From GCA-2683135 sp964507445 (GTDB lineage Bacteria > Planctomycetota > GCA-002687715): a DNA stretch of 64,000 nt. How positions within the stretch are numbered: the stretch's first letter is position 1; every line of letters starts with the position of its first letter. Below are positions 25,662 through 34,691 of this stretch, one piece after another. The notes beneath the pieces were generated by a model that was given only the letters and a program-made list of their open reading frames with translations, had not been told where the DNA came from and ran no database searches. A program made the translations under genes and the position numbers. The stretch spans positions 1 to 64,000 of the forward strand of contig CAZDQF010000021.1 of assembly GCA_964507445.1 (NCBI GenBank), in the 5' to 3' direction.

Positions 25662-27617
25662 ATGGCGAGGGTCAGGGTGGTGATGAGCGGCGTCGCGTTG
25701 ATCCTCGCGGCCCTCGCGTCCACCGGATTCGAGGTCCTGCCCACCGGCCCCGGGGCCGGTCCGGTACCCGTCCTGGGGGGCGGCCTGGCCAGGGACTGCG
25801 CGTTGTGGCGCTGGGTCGCGTCGGATGGGGTCCGGGACGATGACGGGCGGCAGGTGGCGGTGGCGGCGCATGTCCAGGGCGGCGGCCGTCTCCTCTGTGG
25901 GTTGCTCCCGGGGGCCCGCGGCACCCGCTTGCACCGAGCGTCCCGTCGGTCGCCCCTCGCCGCGCTACGGGTCATGCGGGAGGCCGACGGCTACCGGGTC
26001 CATACCGGCGTCGTGGAGATGTCCGTGGATCTCTCTGGGCACGTTCGCATCGGCGACTCCGTCATCAGTCCCCTGGCGTGTTCAGACGCCAGGGGTACCT
26101 GGCGCATAGCCCACCGGTGCGCCGTCCGGGTGACCCTGGTCTACGGGCGGCCGGTCGGTGCGGAGCAACTGGTCAGCCGGTGGCAGGTGACCGTCTACGC
26201 CGGCGCGTCGCGAATCGACGTGGGCCTCTGGGTGGAGGCCGTGCAGGCGACGAGTCTGCCCAGGGGCGTCGGCGTGCAACTGCGGATGCCGCTGGTGAAG
26301 TGGGTGCAGGTGGACGGCACGAAGCTGCCTGGGCCTGGGGACGCGGCGCGCGCCGGTCGGGAAGTGGTGGTGGGGGGGGAGCGCTCGTGGGCGGTCAGCG
26401 TCTTCTCCGGTCTGGAAGGCGTCGGGTACGGAGGAACCGAGGCATGCATCCTGGGGTGCGTCCGCCAGACCCGGCTCGCCGCCGGCGAGGGGCGGGTGGT
26501 GCGGGCGGCCCTGCTGCCGGGCGTGAACGGGCCGGCGCCGCCGGCCTGGTTGGCCGCGGGCCGGTCCTCGGAGACGACGGCGACGGGCACGCCGCTCCGT
26601 GCGAGGCCGGCTCCGGCCCGGATCATGAACGCGGCGCGGCGGTTGATGGACCGATTCCTGACCGGCGACGAGTACGGCGTCATCCGATCCGGAGCTGGGC
26701 GTGGTGACTGGCGATTCGGACCAAGGCTGGTCGGCAACGGTGAGTACGACACCACCCTGGGGCTCGCCCTCTGGGCGCGCCGCACGGGTTCCGTGGAGGC
26801 CTGGAGGCTCGCCCGTGACCTGGCGGATCACCTGTTGTCCTGGGATCGGGACGCTACGGGTACCGGCCTGTTCTTCCCTCACGGGAGAGGGCATCGATCG
26901 GCGCCGGTGGAGGCGGGCCATCACTGGGTCGAAGGGCTCCTGTTGCTGGAGCAGCTGGAGCCTGACCCGCTACGTCGGGAGAAGCTCGAGGCCACCCTGA
27001 TGGCCCAGGCGCGCACCCTGGGTGCCATGCGACTGGATCGACAGCTGCCGAGAAGCCTGGGCTGGGGCCTGCTGGCGTTGTCCGTGGCGGCGCGCTGGGA
27101 AGGGGAGCACCAGGAGGAGACCCTGTCGGTGCTGAAGCGGTGGAGGGGGTACGTCCTGGCGCAACAAACACCCAGCGGCCTGCTGGCGCTGACCCGGGTC
27201 GCCGGTACGCGGGATGTAGGGCTCGAGAACCCGTTCGTGCAGGGAGGGATCATCCTCCCGGGGCTGGTGCGGTCGCTGACTGCTGCGCCGTCGAGCCGCG
27301 GGCGGAGGGCCGTCCGTCGCATGGCCTCGGCTCTGGCGTCGCAGGCGCCCCGCACCGACCCGACGGGGACGGTCCTCCCGAGGAGGGTGGTGTTGGACGT
27401 GCGTCGCGGGACCGTCTCGGGGAGGCCCGGGACGGCACCGGGGGAGCACGCTGCGCTATTCCTCGCCGGGCTCGCCGCGGCGAATCGAAGGCTGCTCGCG
27501 ACTCCCGTCTGCCGAGGGTTGTCGGCTTCCATCCCCTTGTCCCTGCGCTGCGATCGCAAGGCGTACATCGGCCCGGAGCTCTCCATCCTGCTGCGGTCGC
27601 TAACGACCCTGCGGTGA
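25662..27617 (+). CDS. Exported protein of unknown function, possible alpha/alpha-toroid
   Basis: 651 residues from ATG 25662; GTG 25647 and ATG 25683 are alternatives, none with a decisive ribosome binding site. A signal peptide occupies about residues 1-25. The first half has many Val and Arg residues and looks beta-rich (galactose-mutarotase- or carbohydrate-binding-like, by feel only). The second half alternates hydrophobic helices with tryptophans and glycines (for example DTTLGLALWARRTGSVEAW and GHHWVEGLLLLEQLEP), a pattern common in six-hairpin glycosidase-like toroids. No catalytic motif was identified. It is divergent from nadD with 49 bases between starts. Confidence 0.7.
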   Translation: MARVRVVMSGVALILAALASTGFEVLPTGPGAGPVPVLGGGLARDCALWRWVASDGVRDDDGRQVAVAAHVQGGGRLLCGLLPGARGTRLHRASRRSPLAALRVMREADGYRVHTGVVEMSVDLSGHVRIGDSVISPLACSDARGTWRIAHRCAVRVTLVYGRPVGAEQLVSRWQVTVYAGASRIDVGLWVEAVQATSLPRGVGVQLRMPLVKWVQVDGTKLPGPGDAARAGREVVVGGERSWAVSVFSGLEGVGYGGTEACILGCVRQTRLAAGEGRVVRAALLPGVNGPAPPAWLAAGRSSETTATGTPLRARPAPARIMNAARRLMDRFLTGDEYGVIRSGAGRGDWRFGPRLVGNGEYDTTLGLALWARRTGSVEAWRLARDLADHLLSWDRDATGTGLFFPHGRGHRSAPVEAGHHWVEGLLLLEQLEPDPLRREKLEATLMAQARTLGAMRLDRQLPRSLGWGLLALSVAARWEGEHQEETLSVLKRWRGYVLAQQTPSGLLALTRVAGTRDVGLENPFVQGGIILPGLVRSLTAAPSSRGRRAVRRMASALASQAPRTDPTGTVLPRRVVLDVRRGTVSGRPGTAPGEHAALFLAGLAAANRRLLATPVCRGLSASIPLSLRCDRKAYIGPELSILLRSLTTLR

Positions 27618-27636
27618 CTCCGGGCACCAGGACCCG

Positions 27637-28998
27637 TCAGTAGTCGAAGACGATGGTCCCCTGCATCTCCCCGGCGTCCTCGCGGTAGATCTTGATGTCC
27701 GCCGAACCTCGTCGTCGGTAGTACCGGAGCGCGTCCAGGAGCCTCTCCGTGGTCTGGGTCGCGACCCGCCCGACCTGGATGATCACGTCCCCTTTGCGGA
27801 TGCCGATCCCCTGGGCCGGGCCGTCGTCTGCGACCGACAGGATCACCGGTCCGATGAGGTGCGCCGGGATATGGAGCTTGGAGGCCGCGGCGTGTGTCAG
27901 GTCGGCGACCCTCATGCCGAGGACCCGGGTCGATTGTCCGTCTCGAACCAGGGACTCCAGAGGGAGGCTACGGAACGGCAATTCCCGGGTCAGCCGGGCG
28001 CCGTCGCGGGCGAACGTGACGCGGACCTTCTGGTCCGGCTCGTAATTCTGGAGGGCCACGTTGTACTCGAAGAGGTTGCGGACCTGCTGGCCGCCTACCG
28101 CCAGCACCCGGTCTCCTTTGCGGACGCCCGCGCGATGCGCGACTCCCGCCGGGTCCAAGTCCGTCGCGGTGAGCCCGTCCGCCCCAGCGGTTAGGTCGAA
28201 GCCCAGCCACGCCTGCTTGGTGATCTCAGGATCGAGCAGCGTCGTGATCACCTCCCGGACCCGGTTCACGGGGATCGCGTAGCCGATGCCGGGGCCGCGG
28301 TTGTCGATGGCCACGTTGATGCCGATGACCCGACCGTTCACGTCCAGCAAGGGGCCGCCGGAGTTGCCGGGGTTGATGAGGGCGCTGGTCTGCAGGAAGT
28401 CCTTGAAGATCTTGCGGCCGCGGAACCGGACGGACCGGTTGGTGGCGGAGAGGATGCCGTCGGTCACGGAGTTCTGCAGTCCGAACGGATTGCCGAGGGC
28501 GATGGTGAGTTCTCCCTGGAGCAGCTTGTCGCTGTCGCCGAGCCGGGCGTAGGGGAACGGTCCGGGTTCCTGGAGCTTGAGGACGGCGATGTCGTTGTCC
28601 CGGTTGGCGTTCAGCAGTTGCGCGACCAGGTCCTTGCCGTCCCGCAACTTGACCTTGATGCGGTCGGCGCCGGAGATGACGTGCTCGTTGGTGACCACGT
28701 AGCCGTCCGGATGCACGATGACGCCTGAGCCGAGGGAGCGATCCGTCATGCGCTCTCCCGTGTCCGGGTCGACCTCTCCCTGGGGCCGTTGTTCGAACAT
28801 CTCGAACACGCTGAAGTTCCGCCCGGTTCGACGGGCGTAGTCGAGGCTCCTGATGTTGACCACGGCTGGCCCCACGTTCTCCACCGCGAGCACCGCGGGC
28901 GTCCGACGGGTGAACCCGGGCAGGGGCCCCTGGGCGGGGGCGGCGGGGATCAGACAGATCAGGACCAGGACGAGGTACTTCGGGGTGTTGGGGTTCAT
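27637..28998 (-). CDS. HtrA/DegP-type serine protease with two PDZ domains
   Basis: 453 residues from ATG 28998, with GGAG about seven bases upstream. A signal peptide (about residues 1-23) targets it out of the cytoplasm. The trypsin-like triad is visible: His in VVTNEHVIS, Asp in NRDNDIAVLKL and Ser in INPGNSGGPLLD. Two PDZ domains follow, each with a Gly-x-x-x-Gly-D pattern (VRKGDRVLAVGG and IRKGDVIIQVG). The architecture equals DegP/DegQ, which degrade or refold damaged exported proteins. Overlapping open frames on the plus strand are shadows. It is convergent with the preceding unknown gene and divergent from the TPR lipoprotein. Confidence 0.94.
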   Translation of the reverse strand: MNPNTPKYLVLVLICLIPAAPAQGPLPGFTRRTPAVLAVENVGPAVVNIRSLDYARRTGRNFSVFEMFEQRPQGEVDPDTGERMTDRSLGSGVIVHPDGYVVTNEHVISGADRIKVKLRDGKDLVAQLLNANRDNDIAVLKLQEPGPFPYARLGDSDKLLQGELTIALGNPFGLQNSVTDGILSATNRSVRFRGRKIFKDFLQTSALINPGNSGGPLLDVNGRVIGINVAIDNRGPGIGYAIPVNRVREVITTLLDPEITKQAWLGFDLTAGADGLTATDLDPAGVAHRAGVRKGDRVLAVGGQQVRNLFEYNVALQNYEPDQKVRVTFARDGARLTRELPFRSLPLESLVRDGQSTRVLGMRVADLTHAAASKLHIPAHLIGPVILSVADDGPAQGIGIRKGDVIIQVGRVATQTTERLLDALRYYRRRGSADIKIYREDAGEMQGTIVFDY

Positions 28999-29227
28999 CA
29001 CCAGGCTCCGAGAGGGGCCGCTTCCACCGACGGGCATACGGTGCGGAGTCGCCCGCAGTGAGCCCATCGTTACGCCGTGGCCTCGGCGTATCCAGTGTCC
29101 AGTGGAGGTTCGGGTCCCTTCTCTCCTTCCATTTGCGACGGTGCGTCACTGTCCGGCCGGTGCTATACGTGAGCGGTACGGAATTCGCTCCGAGGCGATG
29201 GTCCATCGATCAGACAAGGGGCTCCTC

Positions 29228-29980
29228 ATGCAATCCCGGATTCTCGCGACCTTGACGGTCGCCTGCGCGTTGCTCGCCTGCGGCTGTGACCCGTCCGGTG
29301 CCTCCTCCGACGACGCCGGAGACGTGCAGCGGCTGAGCGAAGAAGAGCGCGAGAAGCAGGCGCGGCGGCTGATGCTGGCTGCCTTCGCCAAGCCACGGGA
29401 GCAGAAGATCCCGCTCTATGAGCGGGTGATCGGGCTCTTTCCCGACAGCCCGGTCGCCGTCGAGGCGCGCTTCCGGTTGATCAACGTGCTGCTGCACCCG
29501 AGCATCGATCGAGAGGATGACGCCTTGTCCGCGGTCCGGGTCCTGGCGGCCCGACATCCGCTGGACGCCCGGGCCGCGGAGGCGTGGTGGTGGATCGCGT
29601 TGCGCTACCGTGAGGATGAGCAGCGCGGCCCGGAGATCAGGAGCGAGTGGGCCCGGTTCCTGCACTCCACCCGCGAGCGTCAGCCGAGCGACCCGGCGGT
29701 GAGAGGGGTGGTGTGGCTGTACTCGGCCTACGCCGCGTACTGGGATGGGGATCGTGACCAGGCCGTGGCGCTCCTTGATGAGGCCGCTGGCTGGGACCTG
29801 CCCGAGAAGGACGCCCAGGCGATGATCCTGTTTCGCGGGGGCAGCCTGCAGCGGGAACTGGGGCGCAAGGAGCAGGCCAAGGCGCTCCTGGAGCGCGCCC
29901 TCGTGCTGGTGGACGAAGGCGCCAAGGGCGTCAGCGCCCCGGCCATCCAGTCCGAGCTGGACGCCCTGAAGGGGAACTGA
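29228..29980 (+). CDS. TPR-like lipoprotein
   Basis: 250 residues from ATG 29228, preceded by AAGGGG; the longer frame upstream lies under the HtrA leader. The signal has two nearby cysteines (ALLACGC), and the lipid-bearing one is likely in that cluster. The rest is helical, with pairs resembling tetratricopeptide or Sel1-like helices (FPDSPVAVEARFRLINVL; LQRELGRKEQAKALLERALVLV). It is probably a periplasmic scaffold or envelope-assembly protein, but no partner is evident. It converges on the CvpA-like gene with five bases between the stops. Confidence 0.78.
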   Translation: MQSRILATLTVACALLACGCDPSGASSDDAGDVQRLSEEEREKQARRLMLAAFAKPREQKIPLYERVIGLFPDSPVAVEARFRLINVLLHPSIDREDDALSAVRVLAARHPLDARAAEAWWWIALRYREDEQRGPEIRSEWARFLHSTRERQPSDPAVRGVVWLYSAYAAYWDGDRDQAVALLDEAAGWDLPEKDAQAMILFRGGSLQRELGRKEQAKALLERALVLVDEGAKGVSAPAIQSELDALKGN

Positions 29981-29985
29981 GGGGC

Positions 29986-30489
29986 TCAGCCGCCGAGGCG
30001 CATGTCCTTTGGGGTGGCGTCGTCCAGGGCGTCCTTGAGCCACTGCTTGTGCAGGTTGGCGGCCTGGCTGGACTCGAGCTGCGCCTGGAACTCACCGGGC
30101 ACCATCGGACCGCCCAGCAACAGCACCTGCAGGCCGAGGGCCACGAACACCGCGCCCTTGGCGCTCCCCAGCAGGAACCCCAGGGAGCGGTCCGAGGACG
30201 TCAGCCGTGCCTTGTCGATCCACCGCCGCAGGACATGGGAGATCCACGCCATGATCAGGTAGGTGCTGACCATGATCGCGCTCCAGGACGCGATGGTGAC
30301 GGTCGGCTCCTCCCATCCCAGCCAGCTGATGGGGGGGGACTGGGACACCTCCGTGGCGAACTCGAAGCCGAGCCACAGACCCAGCACGATGCTCCCGATC
30401 CGCAGCGTCTGCCACACCAGCCCCCGGTAGGCGCCGATGGCGCCGTTGATGAGGATGATGATGAGGACGATGAGGTCGACGCTGTTCAT
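29986..30489 (-). CDS. CvpA family membrane protein
   Basis: 167 residues from ATG 30489; the frame extends to 30678 without a family match. Four hydrophobic segments are visible, starting with MNSVDLIVLIIILINGAIGAYRG, the usual CvpA N-terminus (D-x-x-x-L-x-x-x-G-x-x-G-x-x-R-G). The middle contains RWIDKARLTSSDRSLGFLLG, the conserved D-R-x-L-G-F-x-x-G block. CvpA-like proteins affect envelope stress and colicin production in Enterobacteria; their molecular role is unsettled. No operon partner is apparent; the tRNA-Val gene lies upstream on the same strand. Confidence 0.85.
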   Translation of the reverse strand: MNSVDLIVLIIILINGAIGAYRGLVWQTLRIGSIVLGLWLGFEFATEVSQSPPISWLGWEEPTVTIASWSAIMVSTYLIMAWISHVLRRWIDKARLTSSDRSLGFLLGSAKGAVFVALGLQVLLLGGPMVPGEFQAQLESSQAANLHKQWLKDALDDATPKDMRLGG

Positions 30490-30749
30490 GGTGTTCCCGC
30501 TGAGGCTCCGTGTGGGTATTCGCCGGCGCGGCGGATCCTGACGGAATCCTACCGAACGCCGCCGCCCCTGACCCCCCACCGGTGCCTCCGCGTGTCCGTG
30601 GGCGTTGTCCGCAGCTGGGTGATCACCACGACGTCGTCCCCGGAGGTGACGCTTCGTACGTTTCCTGACGCCACCCACGGGTGACCCCGTCGACGCTCGG
30701 GCCGGACAAAGAAAGCGCCGAAGGTGTTACCTCTTCGACGCTTGTGTCA
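30490..30749. other. Intergenic gap between CvpA-like gene and tRNA-Val
   Basis: 260 bases without a credible gene. It contains the tRNA terminator (30714-30742) and otherwise GC-rich sequence in which I see no family motif or convincing promoter. Confidence 0.55.
30714..30742 (-). terminator. Rho-independent-like terminator after tRNA-Val
   Basis: On the minus strand AGCGTCGAAG pairs with CTTCGGCGCT (one G-U wobble) around a 9-base loop, followed by TTCTTTG. It lies eight bases beyond the tRNA 3' end. Confidence 0.7.
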
Positions 30750-30823
30750 TGGGCGTAACTGGACTCGAACCAGTGACCCCTACAATGTCAATGTAGTACT
30801 CTAGCCAGCTGAGCTATACGCCC
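30750..30823 (-). tRNA. tRNA-Val (anticodon GAC)
   Basis: On the minus strand the 7-bp acceptor stem GGGCGTA/TACGCCC, a D-arm with AGCTCAGCTGG, the anticodon stem-loop CTACA-TTGACAT-TGTAG (anticodon GAC) and the T-arm GGTTCGAGTCC are all intact. The discriminator is A and no CCA is encoded. GAC reads GUC and GUU valine codons. Confidence 0.96.
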
Positions 30824-30833
30824 GTCGGGTGGC

Positions 30834-30861
30834 ATTTTGCATCATCGCCGCTTCGGATCAA
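30834..30861 (-). promoter_or_regulatory. Probable promoter of tRNA-Val
   Basis: Minus-strand TTGATC, a 16-base spacer and CAAAAT, ending 11 bases before the tRNA 5' end. Each hexamer matches the consensus at four of six positions. Confidence 0.45.
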
Positions 30862-30978
30862 GGGCATAGGGCCGTCGCTTCGGCCCCGTCAGGGAGATCT
30901 TGGACCCTGTGCTAACATCTCGGCCTGTCAGGGCTTTGGGCGCGAAGAGGGCGCCGGAGCCGACGGCCTCGGGTGTTC

Positions 30979-31965
30979 ATGAAACGCGCTCTCATCACCG
31001 GCATCACCGGGCAGGACGGCTCCCACCTCGCCGAGTTCCTGCTCGAGAAGGGCTACCACGTGGCCGGGATGGCCCGTCGCGCCAGCGTGGATCATCATGA
31101 GCGGATCGCCCACCTGCTGGACCGGGTGCAGGTCCTGCAGGGGGACCTGCTGGACCAGAGCTCGTTGATCTCGGTGCTCGAGGCGGCGCAGCCGGACGAG
31201 GTCTACAACCTGGGGGCCATGTCCTTCGTGCCCACCTCGTGGGATCAGCCGGTGCTGACCGGGGAATTCACCGGACTCGGCGTGACCAGGCTCCTGGAAG
31301 CCGTCCGCAAGGTGAGCCCCGGGGCGCGCTTCTACCAGGCCTCCAGCTCTGAGATGTTCGGCAAGGTGACGGAGTCGCCGCAGAACGAGGACACCCCCTT
31401 CTGGCCTCGCAGCCCCTACGGCGTGGCCAAGGTCTACGGACATCTGGTCACGGTGAACTACCGGGAGTCCTACGGGCTCCACGCCTCCTCGGGCATCCTG
31501 TTCAACCATGAGGGGCCGCGACGCGGCCTCGAGTTCGTCACCCGCAAGATCTCTGATGGCGTGGCTCGCATCAAGCTCGGGCTGGCCACCCAGCTGGCCC
31601 TCGGAAACCTCGACGCGCGCAGGGACTGGGGCTACGCGGGGGACTACGTTCGCGCCATGTGGCTGATGCTGCAGCAGGAGGAGCCTGGAGACTACGTGGT
31701 GGCCACCGGGGAGCAGCACAGCGTCCGCGAGTTCTGCGAGATCGCCTTCGCCCACGTGGGGCTGGATTACCAGGCGCACGTCGTCACCGACCCGTCCCTG
31801 CTGCGACTCGCGGAGGTGGAGACGCTGCTGGGCGATGCCCGCAAGGCGCGGTCACGACTCGGTTGGCAGCCGGAGACCTCGTTCGAAGAGCTGGTTCGCA
31901 TGATGGTGGACGCGGATCTGGCCTTGCAGACGCGGCTGCTGTCGGAGCGAGGTGGGGCACGGTAG
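30979..31965 (+). CDS. gmd: GDP-mannose 4,6-dehydratase
   Basis: 328 residues from ATG 30979; a GTG two codons earlier (30973) is also possible and no strong Shine-Dalgarno decides. It is an extended short-chain dehydrogenase: the NADP-binding start is ALITGITGQDGSHLAEFLL, the catalytic Ser/Thr region ASSSEMFGKV, and the Tyr-Lys pair lies in SPYGVAKVYGH. NHEGPRRG and the VGRRDWG-like DARRDWGYAGDYV block are typical of GMD. It converts GDP-D-mannose to GDP-4-keto-6-deoxymannose. The next gene, starting directly after its stop, is the likely reductase, so the product is a 6-deoxyhexose for surface polysaccharide. The overall length is slightly shorter than enterobacterial GMD (about 370). Confidence 0.93.
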   Translation: MKRALITGITGQDGSHLAEFLLEKGYHVAGMARRASVDHHERIAHLLDRVQVLQGDLLDQSSLISVLEAAQPDEVYNLGAMSFVPTSWDQPVLTGEFTGLGVTRLLEAVRKVSPGARFYQASSSEMFGKVTESPQNEDTPFWPRSPYGVAKVYGHLVTVNYRESYGLHASSGILFNHEGPRRGLEFVTRKISDGVARIKLGLATQLALGNLDARRDWGYAGDYVRAMWLMLQQEEPGDYVVATGEQHSVREFCEIAFAHVGLDYQAHVVTDPSLLRLAEVETLLGDARKARSRLGWQPETSFEELVRMMVDADLALQTRLLSERGGAR

Positions 31966-32910
31966 ATGGCGTCCCGCTCACGGAGGATCCTGGTGACCGG
32001 TGCCGGCGGGTTCGTCGGCCGGGTGGCGGTGACGGCTCTCGGGGCGGAGGGCTACGAGGTGGTGGCGACCGGCCGGCGCCCGTCGTCGTCCGTCCAGGAG
32101 TTGGACGTGACCGACGCCGATGCGTGCCGGGAGGCGGTGGCGAAGGCGCGCCCTGACGGGGTGCTTCATCTGGCGGGCATGACCTATCTGCCTGCGGTGC
32201 TGGAACGGCAGCAGGAGTCCTTCGACGTCAACGTCCTCGGCACGTTGAACGTGCTGGCTGCGGTGGCCGCGGCGGCGCCGGCGGCGCGGGTGCTCTCCAT
32301 CTCCACGTGCTCGGTGTTCGGGTTGGTGGAGGAAGGGGATCTGCCCCTGGGGGAGGACGCTCCGCTCCGTGCCATGCACCCCTACGGCGTCCAGAAGATC
32401 GGCGGGGAGGTCCTCTGCCGTCGGTATCGGGAGCGTGGGCTCGACGTGGTGGTCGTGCGACCGTTCAACCACATCGGGCCGGGTCTGCACGAGCGTCTCT
32501 CCGTCGCCCACTTCGCCCGACAGATCGTCGACGCCGAGGAGGGCGTCCGGGAACCGGTGCTGAAGGTCGGGAACCTGACCGCCAGGCGAGATTTTACGGA
32601 CGTCCGTGATGTGGTGCGGGCATACCTCGCCCTCCTGTGTCTCGAGCAGCCGCCTCCGCTGGTGCACGTCGCCAGCGGTGTCTCGATCCCCATGAGCGAA
32701 GTGCTCGAGACCCTCTGCTCCCAGGCCCGCGTGAGCCTGTCCGTGGAGACGGACCCGTCGCGCCTCCGTCCGCTGGATACTCCGGATCTGGTGGGGGACG
32801 CGTCGTTGTTGCGTGAGCGCTGCGGCTGGGCTCCGCGCTTTCCCATCGCGGAGTGCCTGAGTCGGGTGCTGGCGTCGGTGCGGGGCGAAGACTACGGGGG
32901 CGACTGGTGA
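31966..32910 (+). CDS. rmd: NAD-dependent epimerase/dehydratase, probable GDP-4-keto-6-deoxy-D-mannose reductase
   Basis: 314 residues; ATG abuts the gmd stop. The Rossmann motif ILVTGAGGFVGRV is at the N-terminus, the catalytic region is STCSVFG, and the Tyr-Lys pair lies in HPYGVQKIGGE. NHIGPGLHERLSVAHFARQI and LTARRDFTDVRDVVRAY match the reductase branch (RMD) more than the epimerase/reductase (GMER/fcl) branch. If so, the pathway product is GDP-D-rhamnose; GDP-L-fucose cannot be excluded by eye. It overlaps the downstream MATE gene by four bases. Confidence 0.85.
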   Translation: MASRSRRILVTGAGGFVGRVAVTALGAEGYEVVATGRRPSSSVQELDVTDADACREAVAKARPDGVLHLAGMTYLPAVLERQQESFDVNVLGTLNVLAAVAAAAPAARVLSISTCSVFGLVEEGDLPLGEDAPLRAMHPYGVQKIGGEVLCRRYRERGLDVVVVRPFNHIGPGLHERLSVAHFARQIVDAEEGVREPVLKVGNLTARRDFTDVRDVVRAYLALLCLEQPPPLVHVASGVSIPMSEVLETLCSQARVSLSVETDPSRLRPLDTPDLVGDASLLRERCGWAPRFPIAECLSRVLASVRGEDYGGDW

Positions 32911-34355
32911 CCGAGGCGCTGAACGAGGAGCAGGCGGAGGCGCCGCTCGCCGGCGACCTGACCCGCGGGACCCTGTGGGCGCGCTGTCTGCGTTATGGCG
33001 CCCCCCTGGCCCTGGGAATGATGGGCCACGGCCTGTTCAACCTGGTGGATCTGGTGATCGTGGGGCGGGTCGGGGCGGGGGCCATCGCCTCGGTCACCAT
33101 CTCGGGGATCGTGCTCACCATCGTGATGCTCGTCTTTGATGGGGTCTCCAACATCACCGTGGCGTTGACCGCCCAGGGACACGCGGCCGGACGCCGCAAC
33201 GCCGTGCATGACGTCGCCTGGGAGTCGTTCTGGCTGACCATGTGGGCGGGGGTCGTCTCGGGAGCCCTGTTCTACTTCCTGGCTGAACCCACGGTCGCCC
33301 TGTTCGAATTCCAGCGTCCGGAGACCGTGGACGCCGGGGTCTCCTACCTCCAGGTCATGTCCATCGGGAACATCGCCATGTTCCTGATCATGCAGACGAC
33401 GGCGGTTCTCCGCGGTCTCGGCAACGCGTTCTGGCCCCTGGTGATCCTGGTGGGCGCCAACGCGCTCAACATCCTCCTCGATATCCTGCTGGTGTTCGGG
33501 TATTGGGGATTCCCGGAGATGGGCGTCGTGGGCGCCGCGTGGGCCACGGTCATCGCCCGCGGGATCGGCGGGCTGGTGGGGCTGTGGCTGCTCTGGGAGG
33601 GTGTCGTGGAGGGGGTCTGCCTGCGGGCGTATCCGTTCCGCAAGCGTTACCGGTACCTGAAGTCCCTCATCTTCGTCGGTCTCCCCACCTCCTTGCAGCT
33701 CGGTGCTCGCGTGCTGGCGGTGTTCCTGCTGCTGAAGCTTGGACAGGCGGCCTACACGGGGCAGCCGGACGCGTTCGTGGACGGGACCGGGTTGTGTCTG
33801 CGGTTGGAGATGGTGGCCGTGTTCCTGGGGATGGGCTGGGGCGCAGCGGCCACGGGAATCGTCGGACAGAATCTCGGCGCGCGACGAGTCCGACGAGCCA
33901 ACAGCGCCGCCTGGGTCCTGGTGGGGTACGCGGTTGTCACCATGAGCATCTCGGGAGCGTGCCTGTGGTTCTTCCGGGACGCTCTGTTCGCGGGCGTGGG
34001 GCCGGAGATCGCGCCTGAGGGAATGGCTGAGGGGGCCGACTACCTCGCCGTGACCATCCCGTTCTATCCCATCATGGCGTTCGCCTTCGTGATCTCCCGG
34101 TCGCTCAACGGAGCAGGCAGCACGAAGACGCCCATGTTCATCGACCTCTTCCTCTACCTGGGAGTGTTGCCACCCCTGGCTCTGGCGTTGTCAGGTCTGG
34201 GGATCTTCGGCCACTTCGAGACGGAGACGACCTCACCGCAGGGTGTCTGGTGGGCGATCGTCCTGACGCATGTGGCCGCCAGTCTCGCTTATGCGACGGT
34301 CTGGCGGCGTGGGCACTGGCGCAGGAAGAGGTTGGCCGAATTGCACCTTGACTGA
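32907..34355 (+). CDS. MATE family transporter
   Basis: 482 residues from GTG 32907, overlapping the rmd stop (GTGA). Twelve hydrophobic segments in two similar halves are visible. MATE-type blocks are LFNLVDLVIVGRVGAGAIASVTI in the first half and TGIVGQNLGARRVRRANSAAW in the second. Most MATE proteins export cationic compounds using H+ or Na+; some members of the wider MOP superfamily flip polysaccharide precursors. Being coupled to two nucleotide-sugar genes, a role in exporting a deoxysugar-bearing lipid or metabolite is possible but is only inferred from context. Confidence 0.88.
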   Translation: MTEALNEEQAEAPLAGDLTRGTLWARCLRYGAPLALGMMGHGLFNLVDLVIVGRVGAGAIASVTISGIVLTIVMLVFDGVSNITVALTAQGHAAGRRNAVHDVAWESFWLTMWAGVVSGALFYFLAEPTVALFEFQRPETVDAGVSYLQVMSIGNIAMFLIMQTTAVLRGLGNAFWPLVILVGANALNILLDILLVFGYWGFPEMGVVGAAWATVIARGIGGLVGLWLLWEGVVEGVCLRAYPFRKRYRYLKSLIFVGLPTSLQLGARVLAVFLLLKLGQAAYTGQPDAFVDGTGLCLRLEMVAVFLGMGWGAAATGIVGQNLGARRVRRANSAAWVLVGYAVVTMSISGACLWFFRDALFAGVGPEIAPEGMAEGADYLAVTIPFYPIMAFAFVISRSLNGAGSTKTPMFIDLFLYLGVLPPLALALSGLGIFGHFETETTSPQGVWWAIVLTHVAASLAYATVWRRGHWRRKRLAELHLD

Positions 34356-34691
34356 GGGGCGTGTCTCAAGGCTGACATATCCGGCGTGTCGGAGCGCCTT
34401 TGCATGGGTTGGGTCTCGATTGGCGCCGTCGTCACGCCATTCCCGGGGATAGACTCCTGTGTCCGTCTAGACAAAACGTGGCAGAAAGTTGCGTATTTGT
34501 TTGACGCGTGTCCCCCTGCGTGAGAGTCTGGAAGTGTCATCTTCGTCGGCCGTCTTAGTCCCCCCGGACCAGCTTGCTTCGGTCGTCGGAGCCCCACCTA
34601 ACCAAGACTCGCATCATCAGATCCAGTCCGAGGGCACAGCTCGCCGCCGCCGTCGGAAGGTGTCAGTCTGCAACCCGGGAACACGCCACCG
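34356..34691 (+). other. Leader region of the sigma-54 activator gene
   Basis: 336 bases with no gene. Its base composition is less GC-rich than its surroundings. It contains GTCTCA-AGGC-TGACAT at 34363-34378, a 10-of-12 match to the palindrome arrayed at 43824-43922. A TGGCA...TTGC stretch at 34479-34492 resembles a sigma-54 promoter but has a spacing one base too short. Both observations are weak individually. Confidence 0.5.

Noticed and set aside
34479..34492. TGGCA-N5-TTGC upstream of the sigma-54 activator gene as a second sigma-54 promoter
   Set aside because: GG and GC are separated by nine bases, not ten; sigma-54 spacing is strict, so it is mentioned only as a weak hint.
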